Source: Rhodococcus rhodochrous (GTDB lineage Bacteria; Actinomycetota; Actinomycetes; Mycobacteriales; Mycobacteriaceae). Taken from it: DNA of 64,000 bases. The stretch is taken from assembly GCF_900187265.1 (NCBI RefSeq), contig NZ_LT906450.1, positions 3,401,444 to 3,465,443 on the forward strand, given 5' to 3'. The notes beneath the pieces were generated by a model. The model saw only the letters and a list, made by a program, of their open reading frames with translations, was not told the DNA's origin and did no database searches. A program made the position numbers and the translations under genes. Below, one piece after another: positions 1 to 9,014 of the stretch; position 1 is the stretch's first letter; each line of letters opens with the position of its first letter.

Positions 1-105
1 GATTCACGCGCTCGACGGTAGGCGCATGGTGTCCAGACAGTCAACTTGGTGCGGTCGACCGTCCCAGAATGTGAGATGCCGCGGCTGCAGTGCGAAGATG
101 TAGAG

Positions 106-648
106 GTGTCATCTTCCCAGCAGCCCGTGCCACCGCCTCCATCATCCCACACGCCCGATTCGACGACGCAGGTCATCCAGATCTCGCGACTGTCGTTCCT
201 CGCGTGCGCTCTGCTCCTCCTCGCCCTCGCCTCTCCGGCGCTGGCGTGGCCGGAGGCCTTCACATGGACGCTGATCATCCCGTTCCTCGTCGCGGCCTGG
301 ATCGTGCGGGTACGCACCGTCGTCGGCCCCGAGGGCATCGTCGCGCGAGCGACCTTCAAGACCACGAACCTGAAGTGGGACGAACTCGACGGCCTCCGGT
401 TCCCGAAGCGGGGCTGGGCCCGCGCACGGCTCACCGACGGCAGCGAGGTCGCACTGCCGGTCGTCACCTTCGGCCGGCTGCCGCAGCTGTCGGAGGCCAG
501 CGGAGGCCGCATCACCGATCCGTACGCGGCCGCACAGCTCGCCGAGGAGAAGGCATACCGCGAGAAGGCGGCCGCCGAAGCCGGTCCGGATGCCGAAACC
601 ACCGACGACGCAGTCACCGTCGAGAAGAAGGACGACCGCTCCTCCTGA
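106..648 (+). CDS. PH-domain membrane protein, CFP-6-like
   Basis: Small membrane protein resembling M. tuberculosis CFP-6 (Rv3004). From the chosen start, a Ser/Pro-rich head is followed by two hydrophobic segments (about residues 29-48 and 52-68), then a compact beta-rich domain of the bacterial PH type (about 72-125, opening [14 protein letters not shown]) and a charged Ala/Glu-rich tail. The GTG at 106 is preferred; an in-frame TTG at 46 would add 20 residues of poor character. Neither has a clear ribosome binding site. The family has no established biochemical role; by analogy it is a membrane-anchored protein with a cytosolic PH fold. It lies upstream of ilvD on the same strand with a 139-nt gap, so it is probably a separate transcript. 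Family assignment is fairly sure, start uncertain. Confidence 0.75.
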   Translation: MSSSQQPVPPPPSSHTPDSTTQVIQISRLSFLACALLLLALASPALAWPEAFTWTLIIPFLVAAWIVRVRTVVGPEGIVARATFKTTNLKWDELDGLRFPKRGWARARLTDGSEVALPVVTFGRLPQLSEASGGRITDPYAAAQLAEEKAYREKAAAEAGPDAETTDDAVTVEKKDDRSS

Positions 649-787
649 TCCTCGCGACCGGGTGCGAATAGAGGCATCCGGAAGCACGCGAGTAGATTCG
701 TCGGTGCCGTTGCCCGGATCCGCCCAGCCCGGCGACCGGACGCGGCCCGGCCGATTGCGCACCAGCCACCGTCAAGGAAGTCAGCCC

Positions 788-2629
788 ATGCCCCCGTTGA
801 GGTCACGCACCACCACCGTCGGACGAAACGCCGCGGGAGCGCGCTCCCTGTGGCGCGCCACCGGCCTGACCGATTCCGACTTCGGCAAGCCGATCGTCGC
901 GATCGCGAACTCCTACACGCAGTTCGTACCCGGTCACGTCCACCTCAAGGACGTCGGTGAGATCGTCGCGAAGGCCGTGCGCGAAGCGGGCGGCGTGGCG
1001 CGCGAGTTCCACACCATCGCAGTCGACGACGGCATCGCCATGGGCCACGGCGGCATGCTCTACTCGCTGCCGAGCCGCGAGATCATCGCCGACTCCGTCG
1101 AATACATGGTCAACGCGCACACCGCCGATGCACTGGTGTGCATCTCGAACTGCGACAAGATCACCCCGGGCATGCTCAATGCCGCGATGCGCCTGAACAT
1201 CCCGACGATCTTCGTCTCCGGTGGTCCGATGGAGGCCGGTAAGGCGGTCGTCGTCAACGGTGTCGCGCAGGCCCCCACCGACCTCATCACCGCCATCTCG
1301 GCCTCCGCCAGCGAGGCCGTCGACGACGCGGGTCTCGACGAGGTCGAGCGCAGCGCGTGCCCGACCTGCGGTTCGTGCTCGGGCATGTTCACCGCCAACT
1401 CGATGAACTGCCTCACCGAGGCCCTCGGTCTCGCGCTGCCCGGCAACGGTTCGACCCTCGCCACCCACGAGGCGCGACGCGCACTGTTCGAGACCGCCGG
1501 CCGAACGATCGTCGAAGCGGCCCTGCGCTACTACCGCGACGACGACGAGTCGGTGCTTCCGCGCAACATCGCCACCCCGGCCGCCTTCCGCAACGCGATG
1601 GCGCTCGACGTCGCGATGGGTGGTTCCACCAACACCGTGCTGCACACCCTCGCCGCTGCGCAGGAGGGTGAAGTCGACTTCGACCTCACCACCATCGACG
1701 AGATCAGCCGCCGGGTGCCCTGCCTGGCGAAGGTCTCCCCGAACTCCGACTACCACATGGAGGACGTGCACCGCGCCGGCGGAATCCCCGCCATCCTCGG
1801 CGAGCTGCGCCGCGGTGGCCTGCTCGAGACCGACGTCTCCACGGTCCACACGAAGAGCTTCGACGAGTGGCTCGACACCTGGGACATCCGTTCCGGCAAG
1901 GCGTCCGAGACGGCCCTCGAGCTGTTCCACGCCGCACCGGGCGGTGTGCGCACCACCGAACCGTTCTCGACCGACAACCGCTGGTCGTCGCTCGACACCG
2001 ATGCGGCGAACGGCTGCATCCGCGACATCGAGCACGCCTACACCGTCGAGGGCGGCCTGTGCGTGCTGCGCGGAAACCTCGCACCGGACGGCGCGATCCT
2101 CAAGACTGCCGGTATCGACGAGGACCTGTTCCACTTCGAGGGCCCGGCCTACGTCGTCGAGTCGCAGGAGGAGGCCGTCTCGGTCATCCTCGGCAAGAAG
2201 ATCAAGGCCGGCGACGTCGTCGTCGTCCGCTACGAGGGCCCGGCCGGCGGCCCCGGCATGCAGGAGATGCTGCACCCCACCTCCTTCCTCAAGGGCATCG
2301 GCCTGGGCAAGGTGTGCGCCCTGATCACCGACGGCCGCTTCTCCGGCGGCACGTCCGGTCTGTCCATCGGGCACGTCTCCCCCGAGGCCGCGTCCGGTGG
2401 TGTGATCGGCCTGATCGAGCAGGGCGACCGGATCCGCATCGACGTCGCGACTCGCACCCTCGAGGTGCTCGTCGACGACGAGGTGCTCGCCGATCGTCGC
2501 GCGAAGATGGAGGCCTCCGAGCGGCCGTGGCAGCCCGTCGACCGTGAGCGCACGGTCTCGAAGGCACTGCGCGCCTACGCCGCTCTGGCGACCTCCGCCG
2601 ACAAGGGTGCCGTCCGGCGCCTGCCGTAA
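788..2629 (+). CDS. ilvD: Dihydroxy-acid dehydratase
   Basis: Dehydrates 2,3-dihydroxy-3-methylbutanoate and its valerate homologue to the 2-keto acids in isoleucine/valine synthesis; cytosolic Fe-S enzyme. The 613-residue protein closely follows the long, E. coli-like IlvD type: [22 protein letters not shown] at the N-terminus (cf. the conserved TTxGRNxAGAR), [12 protein letters not shown], the NCDK motif (Cys122, carbamylated-Lys candidate Lys124) and CPTCGSC (Cys191/194/197) for cluster binding, ending with the conserved ATSADKGAV. The frame stays open back to 590, but ATG 788 matches the family N-terminus and has an AAGGAAG site at 774-780. It stands alone here, with a strong bidirectional terminator right after it; other ilv genes are not in the window. 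M. tuberculosis lacks ilvD at this position, as I recall. Confidence 0.96.
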   Translation: MPPLRSRTTTVGRNAAGARSLWRATGLTDSDFGKPIVAIANSYTQFVPGHVHLKDVGEIVAKAVREAGGVAREFHTIAVDDGIAMGHGGMLYSLPSREIIADSVEYMVNAHTADALVCISNCDKITPGMLNAAMRLNIPTIFVSGGPMEAGKAVVVNGVAQAPTDLITAISASASEAVDDAGLDEVERSACPTCGSCSGMFTANSMNCLTEALGLALPGNGSTLATHEARRALFETAGRTIVEAALRYYRDDDESVLPRNIATPAAFRNAMALDVAMGGSTNTVLHTLAAAQEGEVDFDLTTIDEISRRVPCLAKVSPNSDYHMEDVHRAGGIPAILGELRRGGLLETDVSTVHTKSFDEWLDTWDIRSGKASETALELFHAAPGGVRTTEPFSTDNRWSSLDTDAANGCIRDIEHAYTVEGGLCVLRGNLAPDGAILKTAGIDEDLFHFEGPAYVVESQEEAVSVILGKKIKAGDVVVVRYEGPAGGPGMQEMLHPTSFLKGIGLGKVCALITDGRFSGGTSGLSIGHVSPEAASGGVIGLIEQGDRIRIDVATRTLEVLVDDEVLADRRAKMEASERPWQPVDRERTVSKALRAYAALATSADKGAVRRLP

Positions 2630-2647
2630 CACCTCACGACAGCAAGA

Positions 2648-2686
2648 GCGAGGGCCCCGCGATCGTTCCGATCGCGGGGCCCTCGC
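2648..2686. terminator. Bidirectional terminator between ilvD and the DoxX gene
   Basis: A perfect 18-bp stem (2648-2665 with 2669-2686; arm GCGAGGGCCCCGCGATCG) closes on the three-base loop TTC. It sits between the converging ilvD and DoxX genes, so it can end transcripts from both sides. There is no U-tract, as is common in actinobacteria. Confidence 0.85.
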
Positions 2687-2707
2687 CTGTCGTGCGTGCT
2701 TCCTATG

Positions 2708-3466
2708 TCAGCGTCCGAAGATCCACAGGCACACGCCGGCTGCCACGCCCAGCAGCAGCACGACGAACGAACCCAGGAAGGGGCGTGTCGCCCAGCCGCG
2801 TCGTCCGTCGATCGCGATGCGTCCCGGTCCTGTGAGGGTGATCGCCACCGCGCAGGCGACGAGGAGGGCTTCGAACTCGAAGCCCGACGATTCGGCGGCG
2901 AAGAACTGGACGCCCGGCTCGAGTTCGTGTTTGAACAGCACCGCGTTGACCATGATGGCGACGATCGCAGCAGCGGCGAACGGAGTGAGCAGCCCCAGGA
3001 CGAGCAGTCCTCCGGCCGCGATCTCACCGACCGCGCCGACGATCGCGAGCACGGCGGGCTGCTGGTACCCCGCGTCGCGCAGCAACGACTCGAAACCGTC
3101 GAGACCCGGGCCGTTCCACAGACCCACCAGCTTCTGCAGTCCGTGTGCGACGAGGATCGCCCCGACCGCCGCGCGCAGGACGAACAATCCGAGGTCGAGC
3201 GTCCCGCGGCGCACCTTCGAGGTCTGCTCGCCGACGGCCACCGCGCCGCCCGCATCCGCACCGAATACCGGCTCCGGCCGGTACATCTGCTCGGTGGGAG
3301 CGGCGTAGGCGTCGTTGCCGAGGGGCGTTCCCCCGGCCCCGAAGTCGTCGTCCGATCCGAGATACGACTCGCGTGGTCGGTGCATCTCGAGTGTGTGCTC
3401 GTCGGGCTGGTTTCCGTAGGGACTCGAACCCGCGTCCGGTATGCCACCGTTCTTGTTGTCGGCCAC
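2708..3466 (-). CDS. DoxX family membrane protein
   Basis: Integral membrane protein of the DoxX family, similar to Rv3005c. The first 85 residues are hydrophilic and Gly/Asp/Pro-rich, probably a disordered cytosolic arm. From about residue 90 comes the DoxX core (LGLFVLRAAVGAILVAHGLQK, then further helices around 140-160, 162-185 and 205-225) with a last helix at the C-terminus (about 230-250), giving four to five membrane spans. M. tuberculosis DoxX has been linked to a membrane oxidoreductase complex with SodA and SseA; no such partner is encoded beside it here. Start is a GTG at 3466, preceded by a G-rich stretch. It is divergent from the lipoprotein gene at 3544, with 77 nt shared for promoters, and ends at the strong hairpin after ilvD. 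Confidence 0.85.
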   Translation of the reverse strand: MADNKNGGIPDAGSSPYGNQPDEHTLEMHRPRESYLGSDDDFGAGGTPLGNDAYAAPTEQMYRPEPVFGADAGGAVAVGEQTSKVRRGTLDLGLFVLRAAVGAILVAHGLQKLVGLWNGPGLDGFESLLRDAGYQQPAVLAIVGAVGEIAAGGLLVLGLLTPFAAAAIVAIMVNAVLFKHELEPGVQFFAAESSGFEFEALLVACAVAITLTGPGRIAIDGRRGWATRPFLGSFVVLLLGVAAGVCLWIFGR

Positions 3467-3543
3467 GCCCCCAGCCTAGGCCCGTGACTGCCCCCGCACC
3501 CGGCATCCGCGGGTGCGCGCGTCGTGCCGGTAACGTTTGCGGC

Positions 3544-4689
3544 ATGACACGGGGTACGCGGTGGACGGGTTCGTGGGGCGTACGTGCGGCAGCGGCGGCG
3601 CTCGCCGTCGGAGTCCTCGCCGTCCCGTCCTGCGCCCGCTTCGACGACTCCGCATCGAGCCCGTTCACCCCCGAACCCACCTTCGATCCGGGACCGGGCG
3701 TCGGGCCCCAGGACCCCACCGAGACGACCACGCCGAGCGCCTCCCCCAAGCCGCCGGGGCCGTGTGTCGATCCCGATCCGTCCGTGATCGCGACCTGCCT
3801 CGACGTCACCGGCGGCCTGGTGACGATGCCCGACGGCAACTCCGCGCTCGTCACCGAGCGCCGGACGGGTCGGATACTGCAGGTCGCGCCGGAGACCGAG
3901 CCGGTGGAGATCGCGACGATCCCGGTCGACGGATCCGGGGACGGTGGGCTGCTGGACGTGGCACTCTCCCCCACCTTCGCCGAGGACCGACTGCTCTACG
4001 CCTACATCACCACGGCCTCGGACAACCGTGTGGTCCGCATCGCCGCGGGCGACACTCCCAAGGACGTGCTGACGGGAATCCCGCGCGGCGCGACGGGCAA
4101 TTCCGGCGCCATCGAGTTCGTCTCGCCCACCGAGCTCGCCGTCCTGACCGGCGACGCCGGAAACGCAGCGGCCGCAAACGATCCGAACGTCCTGTCCGGC
4201 AAGCTCCTGAACCTGCCGCTCCCGGCACCCGGCGCGGCACCCACTCCCTCGGTGATGCTGTCGGGCATCGGCACCGCGGGCGATGTGTGCCGCGATCCGA
4301 ACGGCAACCTGTGGATCACCGACCGCACCCCCCTCGAGGACCGGCTCCAGCGGGTGGGGGTCGACGGCTCGACCGGCACCGGCCCGGCCTGGACGTGGCC
4401 CGAACGGCCCGGTGTCGCCGGGTGCGCGGCGGCTCCCGACGGGATCGCGATCTCGCTCACCGACGCGAAGGCCGTCGCGGTCGTCGCCACCGACCCGGGT
4501 ACCGGCGCGGTCACGGCGTCCCCCGTCCTCGCGGCGGAGGACCGCTACGGCATGCTGCGCGGCGCCTCTTCGTCGCCCGACGGCCTACTGTGGGTCTCGA
4601 CGGTCAACAAGTCCGGCGCCGAACCGGGACCGAACGACGACCGAGTCATCCGCATCCAGTTCCCGGCCGGTGGCGGCGGATTCGACTGA
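3544..4689 (+). CDS. LppZ-like lipoprotein, PQQ-type glucose/sorbosone dehydrogenase fold
   Basis: Predicted exported lipoprotein resembling M. tuberculosis LppZ (Rv3006). Residues 1-29 form a signal peptide (basic TRGTRWTGSW, then an Ala/Val-rich core), and Cys30 in LAVPSC is the likely lipidated residue; the Pro at -2 is unusual for a lipobox. A Pro/Thr-rich linker follows, then blades of a beta-propeller of the glucose/sorbosone dehydrogenase type (TERRTGRILQV, DGGLLDVALSPTF, LLYAYIT, NSGAIEF, GTAGDVCRDPNGNLWITD). The frame is open back to 3145, but the ATG at 3544 is the one directly before the signal peptide. Substrate and any cofactor are unknown. Stop codon lies immediately beside that of the convergent antiporter gene. 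Confidence 0.82.
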   Translation: MTRGTRWTGSWGVRAAAAALAVGVLAVPSCARFDDSASSPFTPEPTFDPGPGVGPQDPTETTTPSASPKPPGPCVDPDPSVIATCLDVTGGLVTMPDGNSALVTERRTGRILQVAPETEPVEIATIPVDGSGDGGLLDVALSPTFAEDRLLYAYITTASDNRVVRIAAGDTPKDVLTGIPRGATGNSGAIEFVSPTELAVLTGDAGNAAAANDPNVLSGKLLNLPLPAPGAAPTPSVMLSGIGTAGDVCRDPNGNLWITDRTPLEDRLQRVGVDGSTGTGPAWTWPERPGVAGCAAAPDGIAISLTDAKAVAVVATDPGTGAVTASPVLAAEDRYGMLRGASSSPDGLLWVSTVNKSGAEPGPNDDRVIRIQFPAGGGGFD

Positions 4690-5895
4690 TCATGCCCGCT
4701 CCGGCGTCTCCGCCGGAGCGGGGCGGTGGAGCAGCCCCGCGAGCATCGGCAGGACGAAAACGGTGACGGCGCCCGCCGCCACGAGGATCGACGCGCTCGC
4801 GTTCGTCATCTGATCGGCACTCACCGCGACGCCCGTGACCGCGACGATCAGCGGAAGACCCGTCGTGGAGTACAGGGCGATCTGCAGCTGTTCGGCGGTT
4901 CCGAACATGCGGTTGCCGGTCTCGTCGCGTTCGAGGCGCGATGCGACGAACACCGGTACACCCCTCACCAGGACGAGCAGTCCGAGGAATGCCAGCAGGA
5001 TGCCCGGGGCACTCGCGACGGCACCGACGTCGATCGCCATGCCCGAGGTGACGAAGAAGATCGGGATGAGGAAGCCGTATCCGAGACCGTCGAGCTTCTT
5101 CTCGAGCCGCTCGTCGCCCGTGGGGATCGTGCGGCGCAGGATGAAACCGGCCGCGAACGCACCGAGGATGATGTCGAGATCGAAGACGGCGGCGACCGCG
5201 ATGAGTCCGACGAGCAGCAACATCGTCAGGCGCACCGGGATCTGGGCGGTGGTGTCGGAGCCGAGCCGGACGAACTGGGTGAACCGTGAGCCCTCCCCCA
5301 GGATCCAGGTCGGCAGCACGGCGACGGCGACGGCGACGACCGCGAACGCCAGCAGGACGATCAGCGAGCCGAGTGCGCCGCGCGCACCGAGCAGGGTTGC
5401 CATGGCCACGACGGGCAGCAGTTCTCCGAACGCCCCGTGATTGAGCACCGACCGTCCGAGTGGGGTCGCGACGAGCCCGCGGTCGGCAAGGATCGGCAGG
5501 AGCGTCCCCAGCGCCGTGGATGTCAGGGCGATCGCCACGGCGATCTCGGCGTGCACCTGGCCTACCGCTCCCAGTGCGGCGACGGTGCCGAGCGCCGACA
5601 GCATGCACACGCACCAGGTGAGCATCGCGCGGCGCCCACCCCGCCCGCGCAGCTCGGCGGGGTCGATCTCGTATCCGGCGAGCAGGAAGAGCATTCCCAG
5701 GCCGAGTTCGCGCAGGATGCCGATCTCGCTGCCCGTCTCCGCGAGGTCGAACGCGTAGGGGCCGATGAGGACACCGGCCACCAGCAGCAGCACGACCTCG
5801 GGGACCAGCCGACGCGGGACGGCGCCGGCGATCAGCGGTGCCAGCACCGCCGCGACGGCGATCCAGAACAGCGAGGTGGCTACAGCAGCGTCCAT
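4690..5895 (-). CDS. CPA2-type cation/proton antiporter
   Basis: Monovalent cation:proton antiporter of the CPA2 (KefB/NapA-like) group. The 401 residues form about 11-12 membrane helices, beginning MDAAVATSLFWIAVAAVLAP and including the family segments GMLFLLAGYEIDP and LGAFAAGFILRR; there is no C-terminal TrkA-N/RCK domain, so it is a bare transport unit. The ORF continues upstream to 6660 out of frame with any real gene; ATG 5895 is chosen because it precedes the first membrane helix and leaves the SDR gene free. It is divergent from the SDR-TetR pair. A 12-bp hairpin lies inside its last codons and may stop transcription of the convergent lipoprotein gene. Ion specificity (Na+ or K+) cannot be read from the sequence. 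Confidence 0.88.
   Translation of the reverse strand: MDAAVATSLFWIAVAAVLAPLIAGAVPRRLVPEVVLLLVAGVLIGPYAFDLAETGSEIGILRELGLGMLFLLAGYEIDPAELRGRGGRRAMLTWCVCMLSALGTVAALGAVGQVHAEIAVAIALTSTALGTLLPILADRGLVATPLGRSVLNHGAFGELLPVVAMATLLGARGALGSLIVLLAFAVVAVAVAVLPTWILGEGSRFTQFVRLGSDTTAQIPVRLTMLLLVGLIAVAAVFDLDIILGAFAAGFILRRTIPTGDERLEKKLDGLGYGFLIPIFFVTSGMAIDVGAVASAPGILLAFLGLLVLVRGVPVFVASRLERDETGNRMFGTAEQLQIALYSTTGLPLIVAVTGVAVSADQMTNASASILVAAGAVTVFVLPMLAGLLHRPAPAETPERA
4695..4722. terminator. Terminator-like hairpin inside the antiporter 3' end
   Basis: A perfect 12-bp stem (4695-4706 with 4711-4722, arm CCCGCTCCGGCG) with a 4-nt loop, starting 6 nt after the stop of the LppZ-like gene. It lies within the last codons of the antiporter gene, which ends head-on to the lipoprotein gene with no spacer. 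Confidence 0.6.
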
Positions 5896-5979
5896 GCGCC
5901 GAAACTCTAGCCGCGCAAGATCAACGTACGCGCGAGGACGAGGACCGACACACTCACGACCAGCAGGCGCGAACCCCGA

Positions 5980-6037
5980 TGGACGGTCGGTTGTGGACGG
6001 ACCGTCCATGACCGTGTTTAAATGGACGGACCGTCCA
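5980..6037. promoter_or_regulatory. Paired TetR-type operators of the SDR-TetR operon
   Basis: The 15-mer TGGACGGACCGTCCA occurs twice, at 5994-6008 and 6023-6037; it is a palindrome except for its middle base. Centres are 29 bp apart, nearly three helical turns. A half-matching copy (TGGACGGTCGG) starts at 5980. The first full copy covers the likely -35 and the second starts at the end of the likely -10, the layout expected of a repressor site. The TetR protein encoded at 6798 is the natural candidate binder, by inference. Confidence 0.8.
5994..6022 (+). promoter_or_regulatory. Predicted promoter of the SDR-TetR operon
   Basis: TGGACG (5994-5999) and TTTAAA (6017-6022) are spaced by 17 bp and could serve as -35 and -10. 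Both are flanked or covered by the operator copies. Weak -35 match, so this is a prediction only. Confidence 0.45.
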
Positions 6038-6057
6038 CATCTCCGGAAGGAGCTCTC

Positions 6058-6801
6058 GTGTCCGACGCGAACACCACACCTCGGGTGGCCCTGGTCACCG
6101 GTGGATCCGGCGGTATCGGCCGCGCCGTGAGCGAACGTCTGGCAGCCGACGGGTTCGCGGTTGCCGTGCATTACGGCGGGAACGCCCGGCGAGCCGGGCA
6201 GATCGTGGACGAGATCGTCGCGGGCGGCGGGCGGGCGATCACCGTCGTGGGCGACGTCGCCGACGAAGTCGGGATGGCCGAGGCATTCGACTCGGTGGAG
6301 GCCGAGTTCGGAGGCCTCGACGTGGTGGTCAACACCGCCGGGATCATGGTGCTCTCCCCCGTCGCGAGCCTCGATCTGGCCGACCTCGACCGGATGCACC
6401 GAACCAATGTCCGCGGCGCCTTCGTCGTCTCCCAGCTCGCCGCCAACAGACTTCGCAGGGGCGGCGCCCTGATCAACGTGTCCACCAGCCAGACCCGGCT
6501 CCAGCACCCGACGTACGCTGCGTATGCCGCAAGCAAGGCCGCCGTCGAGAGCCTGACCCTCGTCCTTGCCCGCGAGTTGCGCGGCAAGGACATCACAGTG
6601 AACGCGATCGCGCCCGGCCCGACCGCGACACCGCTGTTCCTCGACGGCAAGGACGAACACACCGTCGAGCGCCTCGCCGGCCTGGCCCCGCTCGAACGCC
6701 TGGGCACGCCCGAGGACATCGCGGAGGTCGCGGCCTTCCTCGCCGGTCCGGGCCGCTGGATCAACGGTCAGGTCGTCTTCCCCAACGGCGGGATCGCTTG
6801 A
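6058..6801 (+). CDS. SDR family NAD(P)-dependent oxidoreductase
   Basis: Classical short-chain dehydrogenase/reductase of 247 residues. Visible motifs are the nucleotide-binding TGGSGGIGRA near the N-terminus, NTAG(I) in the middle, the Ser in INVSTSQTR, the catalytic YAAYAASKAA (Tyr-x3-Lys) and the PGPTATPLF segment. It resembles 3-oxoacyl-ACP reductase-like SDRs, but the substrate is unknown. GTG 6058 is chosen because GGAAGGAG lies at 6045-6052; the upstream in-frame ATG at 6022 falls inside the second operator. The stop overlaps the start of the TetR gene, so the two are translated from one message and probably respond to the same ligand, perhaps the substrate of this enzyme. Confidence 0.93.
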   Translation: MSDANTTPRVALVTGGSGGIGRAVSERLAADGFAVAVHYGGNARRAGQIVDEIVAGGGRAITVVGDVADEVGMAEAFDSVEAEFGGLDVVVNTAGIMVLSPVASLDLADLDRMHRTNVRGAFVVSQLAANRLRRGGALINVSTSQTRLQHPTYAAYAASKAAVESLTLVLARELRGKDITVNAIAPGPTATPLFLDGKDEHTVERLAGLAPLERLGTPEDIAEVAAFLAGPGRWINGQVVFPNGGIA

Positions 6802-7382
6802 CGCGCCGCGGGCGTCGCCCCGCCGAGGAGGTGCGCGCCGACATCCTGGAGGCCGTCGGGGCGATCCTCCTGAGCGAGGGCAGCGCGAACCTCACCTTCG
6901 AGCGAGTCTCACGCGAGGCCTCCGTCAGCAAGACGACCCTCTACAAGTGGTGGCCTTCGATGGGTGCACTCGCGCTCGACGGCTACTTCCACGCGGTGGA
7001 AGGCACTCTCGCATTTCCCGACACCGGCGACATCCGCGTCGATCTCATCAGCCAGCTCCGCGCCTTCGGCGAACTGATGACCCGGACTCCCGGGGGACGG
7101 GTCCTGACCGAACTGATCGGGCGGTCCCAGACCGACGAAGACCTGGCGATCGCATATCGGCGCCTGTATTCGTCCCAACGCCGCCGTCTCGCCTGCGAAC
7201 GGCTGCGGCGCGCTCAGGAGGTCGGCCAGATCCGTTCCGACGTCGACCTGCAGATCATCGTGGACCAGCTCTGGGGAGCGGTCTACCACCGGCTCCTGAT
7301 CCCCGACGAACCCGTCACGGATCGCTTCATCGACGGCCTGGTCACCAACCTCCTCGACGGCGTCGCATCCCGGAAGGCATGA
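6798..7382 (+). CDS. TetR family transcriptional regulator
   Basis: One-component repressor of 194 residues. The N-terminal helix-turn-helix is clear (RADILEAVGAILLSEG, then LTFERVSREASVSKTTLYKWW, about residues 14-55); the C-terminal ligand-binding region is of the TetR_C type with LLDGVASRKA at the end. It begins with TTG at 6798 inside the SDR stop (overlap TTGA), which points to coupled translation. It most likely represses its own operon through the paired palindromes at 5994-6037. Ligand unknown. Followed by a hairpin and the convergent gatB. Confidence 0.92.
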   Translation: MTRRGRRPAEEVRADILEAVGAILLSEGSANLTFERVSREASVSKTTLYKWWPSMGALALDGYFHAVEGTLAFPDTGDIRVDLISQLRAFGELMTRTPGGRVLTELIGRSQTDEDLAIAYRRLYSSQRRRLACERLRRAQEVGQIRSDVDLQIIVDQLWGAVYHRLLIPDEPVTDRFIDGLVTNLLDGVASRKA

Positions 7383-7417
7383 CGCGACGATCCGTCGCCC
7401 GAGGGCGGGAGTGCGAC

Positions 7418-7449
7418 GCCCTGTCCCGCGGTCGTCCACAGGACAGGGC
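7418..7449. terminator. Hairpin between TetR gene and gatB
   Basis: A 9-bp stem, GCCCTGTCC (7418-7426) with GGACAGGGC (7441-7449), and a 14-nt loop, placed between the convergent TetR and gatB genes. Loop is long and there is no U-tract, so confidence is moderate. Confidence 0.5.
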
Positions 7450-7463
7450 CCCGCTGTGCGGGA

Positions 7464-8972
7464 TCAACTGCACGCGGCGATGACGAGTTCCTTCACGCGC
7501 GCCGGATCGGCCTGTCCGCGAGTGGCCTTCATGACGTCGCCGACGATCTTGCCGGCCGCCTGGACCTTGCCGGAGCGGATCTTGTCGGCGATGTCGGGGT
7601 TTGCGGCCAGAGCGGCGTCGACCGCGGCCTGCAGCGCCGAATCGTCGCGCACGACCTCGAGACCGCGAGCCGCCACCACCTCGTCGGGTTCGCCCTCACC
7701 GGCGAGCACACCGTCGACGACCTGCCGGGCCAGCTTGTTCGTCAGCTTGCCGTCGGCCACCAGCGCGATGACGCGGGCGACCTGCTCGGGCGTGATGGGC
7801 AGTTCGGCGAGTTCGACACCGCGGGTGTTGGCCTGCTGGGCCAGGTAGGCGACCCACCACGAGCGGGCCTCCGAGGCGGGGGCACCGGCCTCGGTGGTCG
7901 CGATGACGAGATCGAGCGCGCCGGCGTTGACGAGGTCGCGCATCTCCTCGTCGGAGACACCCCAATCGGCCTGGATGCGGGCGCGGCGCAGCCACGGCAG
8001 CTCGGGCAGCGTCGCGCGAAGCTCCTCCACCCAGGCAGCGTCGGGCGCGATCGGCTCGAGGTCGGGTTCCGGGAAGTAGCGGTAGTCCTCGGCGGTCTCC
8101 TTGCGGCGACCGGGCGAGGTGGTGCCGTCGGCCTCCTGGAAGTGCCGGGTCTCCTGGATCACCTCACCACCGGAGACCAGCACGGCCGCCTGGCGCCGCA
8201 TCTCGTAGCGCACCGCGACCTCGACGGACTTGAGGGAGTTGACGTTCTTCGTCTCGGTACGGGTACCGAACTCCTTCGCGCCGATGGGCATCAGCGAGAT
8301 GTTCGCGTCGCACCGCATCGAGCCCTGGTCCATGCGGACGTCGGAGACGTCGAGGGCCTTGAGCAGGTCGCGCAGGGCGGTGACGTAGGCGCGGGCGACC
8401 TCGGGGGCGCGCTCACCGGCACCGACGATCGGCTTGGTGACGATCTCGACGAGCGGCACACCAGCGCGGTTGTAGTCGAGCAGCGAGTGGCTCGCACCGT
8501 GGATGCGGCCGGTGGCGCCACCGACGTGCAGCGACTTGCCGGTGTCCTCCTCCATGTGCGCGCGCTCGATGTCGACGCGCCAGGTGGTGCCGTCGTCGAG
8601 CACGACGTCGAGATATCCGTCGGTGGCGATCGGCTCGTCGTACTGCGAGATCTGGTAGTTCTTCGGCTGATCCGGGTAGAAGTAGTTCTTCCGCGCGAAA
8701 CGACCCCAGGGGGTGATCGAGCAGTTCAGCGCGAGGCCGATGCGGATCGCGGACTCGACGGCGGCCTGGTTGACGACAGGCAGTGCCCCCGGCAGACCGA
8801 GGCAGACCGGGCACACCTGCGTGTTGGGCTCGGCACCGAAGGCGGTCGGACAGCCACAGAACATCTTGGTGGCGGTGTGCAGCTCGACGTGCACCTCCAT
8901 GCCCATCACGGGCTCGAACTTCGCGAGCACGTCGTCGTAGGCGAGCAGGTCAGCGGACACGGAGGCAGTCAT
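7464..8972 (-). CDS. gatB: Asp-tRNA(Asn)/Glu-tRNA(Gln) amidotransferase subunit B
   Basis: Subunit B of GatCAB, which amidates mischarged Glu-tRNA(Gln)/Asp-tRNA(Asn) using ammonia from GatA; it activates the aminoacyl-tRNA with ATP and carries the tRNA-binding tail. The 502 residues start with the family signature [18 protein letters not shown] and include [16 protein letters not shown] and [12 protein letters not shown], with the YqeY-like helical tail ending in [21 protein letters not shown]. Length fits the family. ATG 8972 lies 7 nt after a TAAAAT box, so it may be read from a leaderless transcript. gatA and gatC lie 5 kb upstream on the same strand, separated by pfkA and accessory genes. 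Confidence 0.97.
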   Translation of the reverse strand: MTASVSADLLAYDDVLAKFEPVMGMEVHVELHTATKMFCGCPTAFGAEPNTQVCPVCLGLPGALPVVNQAAVESAIRIGLALNCSITPWGRFARKNYFYPDQPKNYQISQYDEPIATDGYLDVVLDDGTTWRVDIERAHMEEDTGKSLHVGGATGRIHGASHSLLDYNRAGVPLVEIVTKPIVGAGERAPEVARAYVTALRDLLKALDVSDVRMDQGSMRCDANISLMPIGAKEFGTRTETKNVNSLKSVEVAVRYEMRRQAAVLVSGGEVIQETRHFQEADGTTSPGRRKETAEDYRYFPEPDLEPIAPDAAWVEELRATLPELPWLRRARIQADWGVSDEEMRDLVNAGALDLVIATTEAGAPASEARSWWVAYLAQQANTRGVELAELPITPEQVARVIALVADGKLTNKLARQVVDGVLAGEGEPDEVVAARGLEVVRDDSALQAAVDAALAANPDIADKIRSGKVQAAGKIVGDVMKATRGQADPARVKELVIAACS

Positions 8973-8979
8973 GGTGTCG

Positions 8980-8985
8980 ATTTTA
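8980..8985 (-). promoter_or_regulatory. Predicted -10 element of gatB (leaderless start)
   Basis: On the minus strand TAAAAT (8985-8980) is followed by 7 nt and then the gatB ATG, which would place transcription start at or one base before the start codon. No ribosome binding site is seen in the short upstream stretch, and no convincing -35 is visible. Confidence 0.45.
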
Positions 8986-9014
8986 GACGGCGCCGGGAGT
9001 GCCGACGCGCGGCC

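Noticed and set aside
590-787. N-terminal extension of ilvD overlapping the PH-domain gene
   Set aside because: The extension is Arg/Pro/Ser-rich, overlaps another gene, and the family start with a good ribosome site is at 788.
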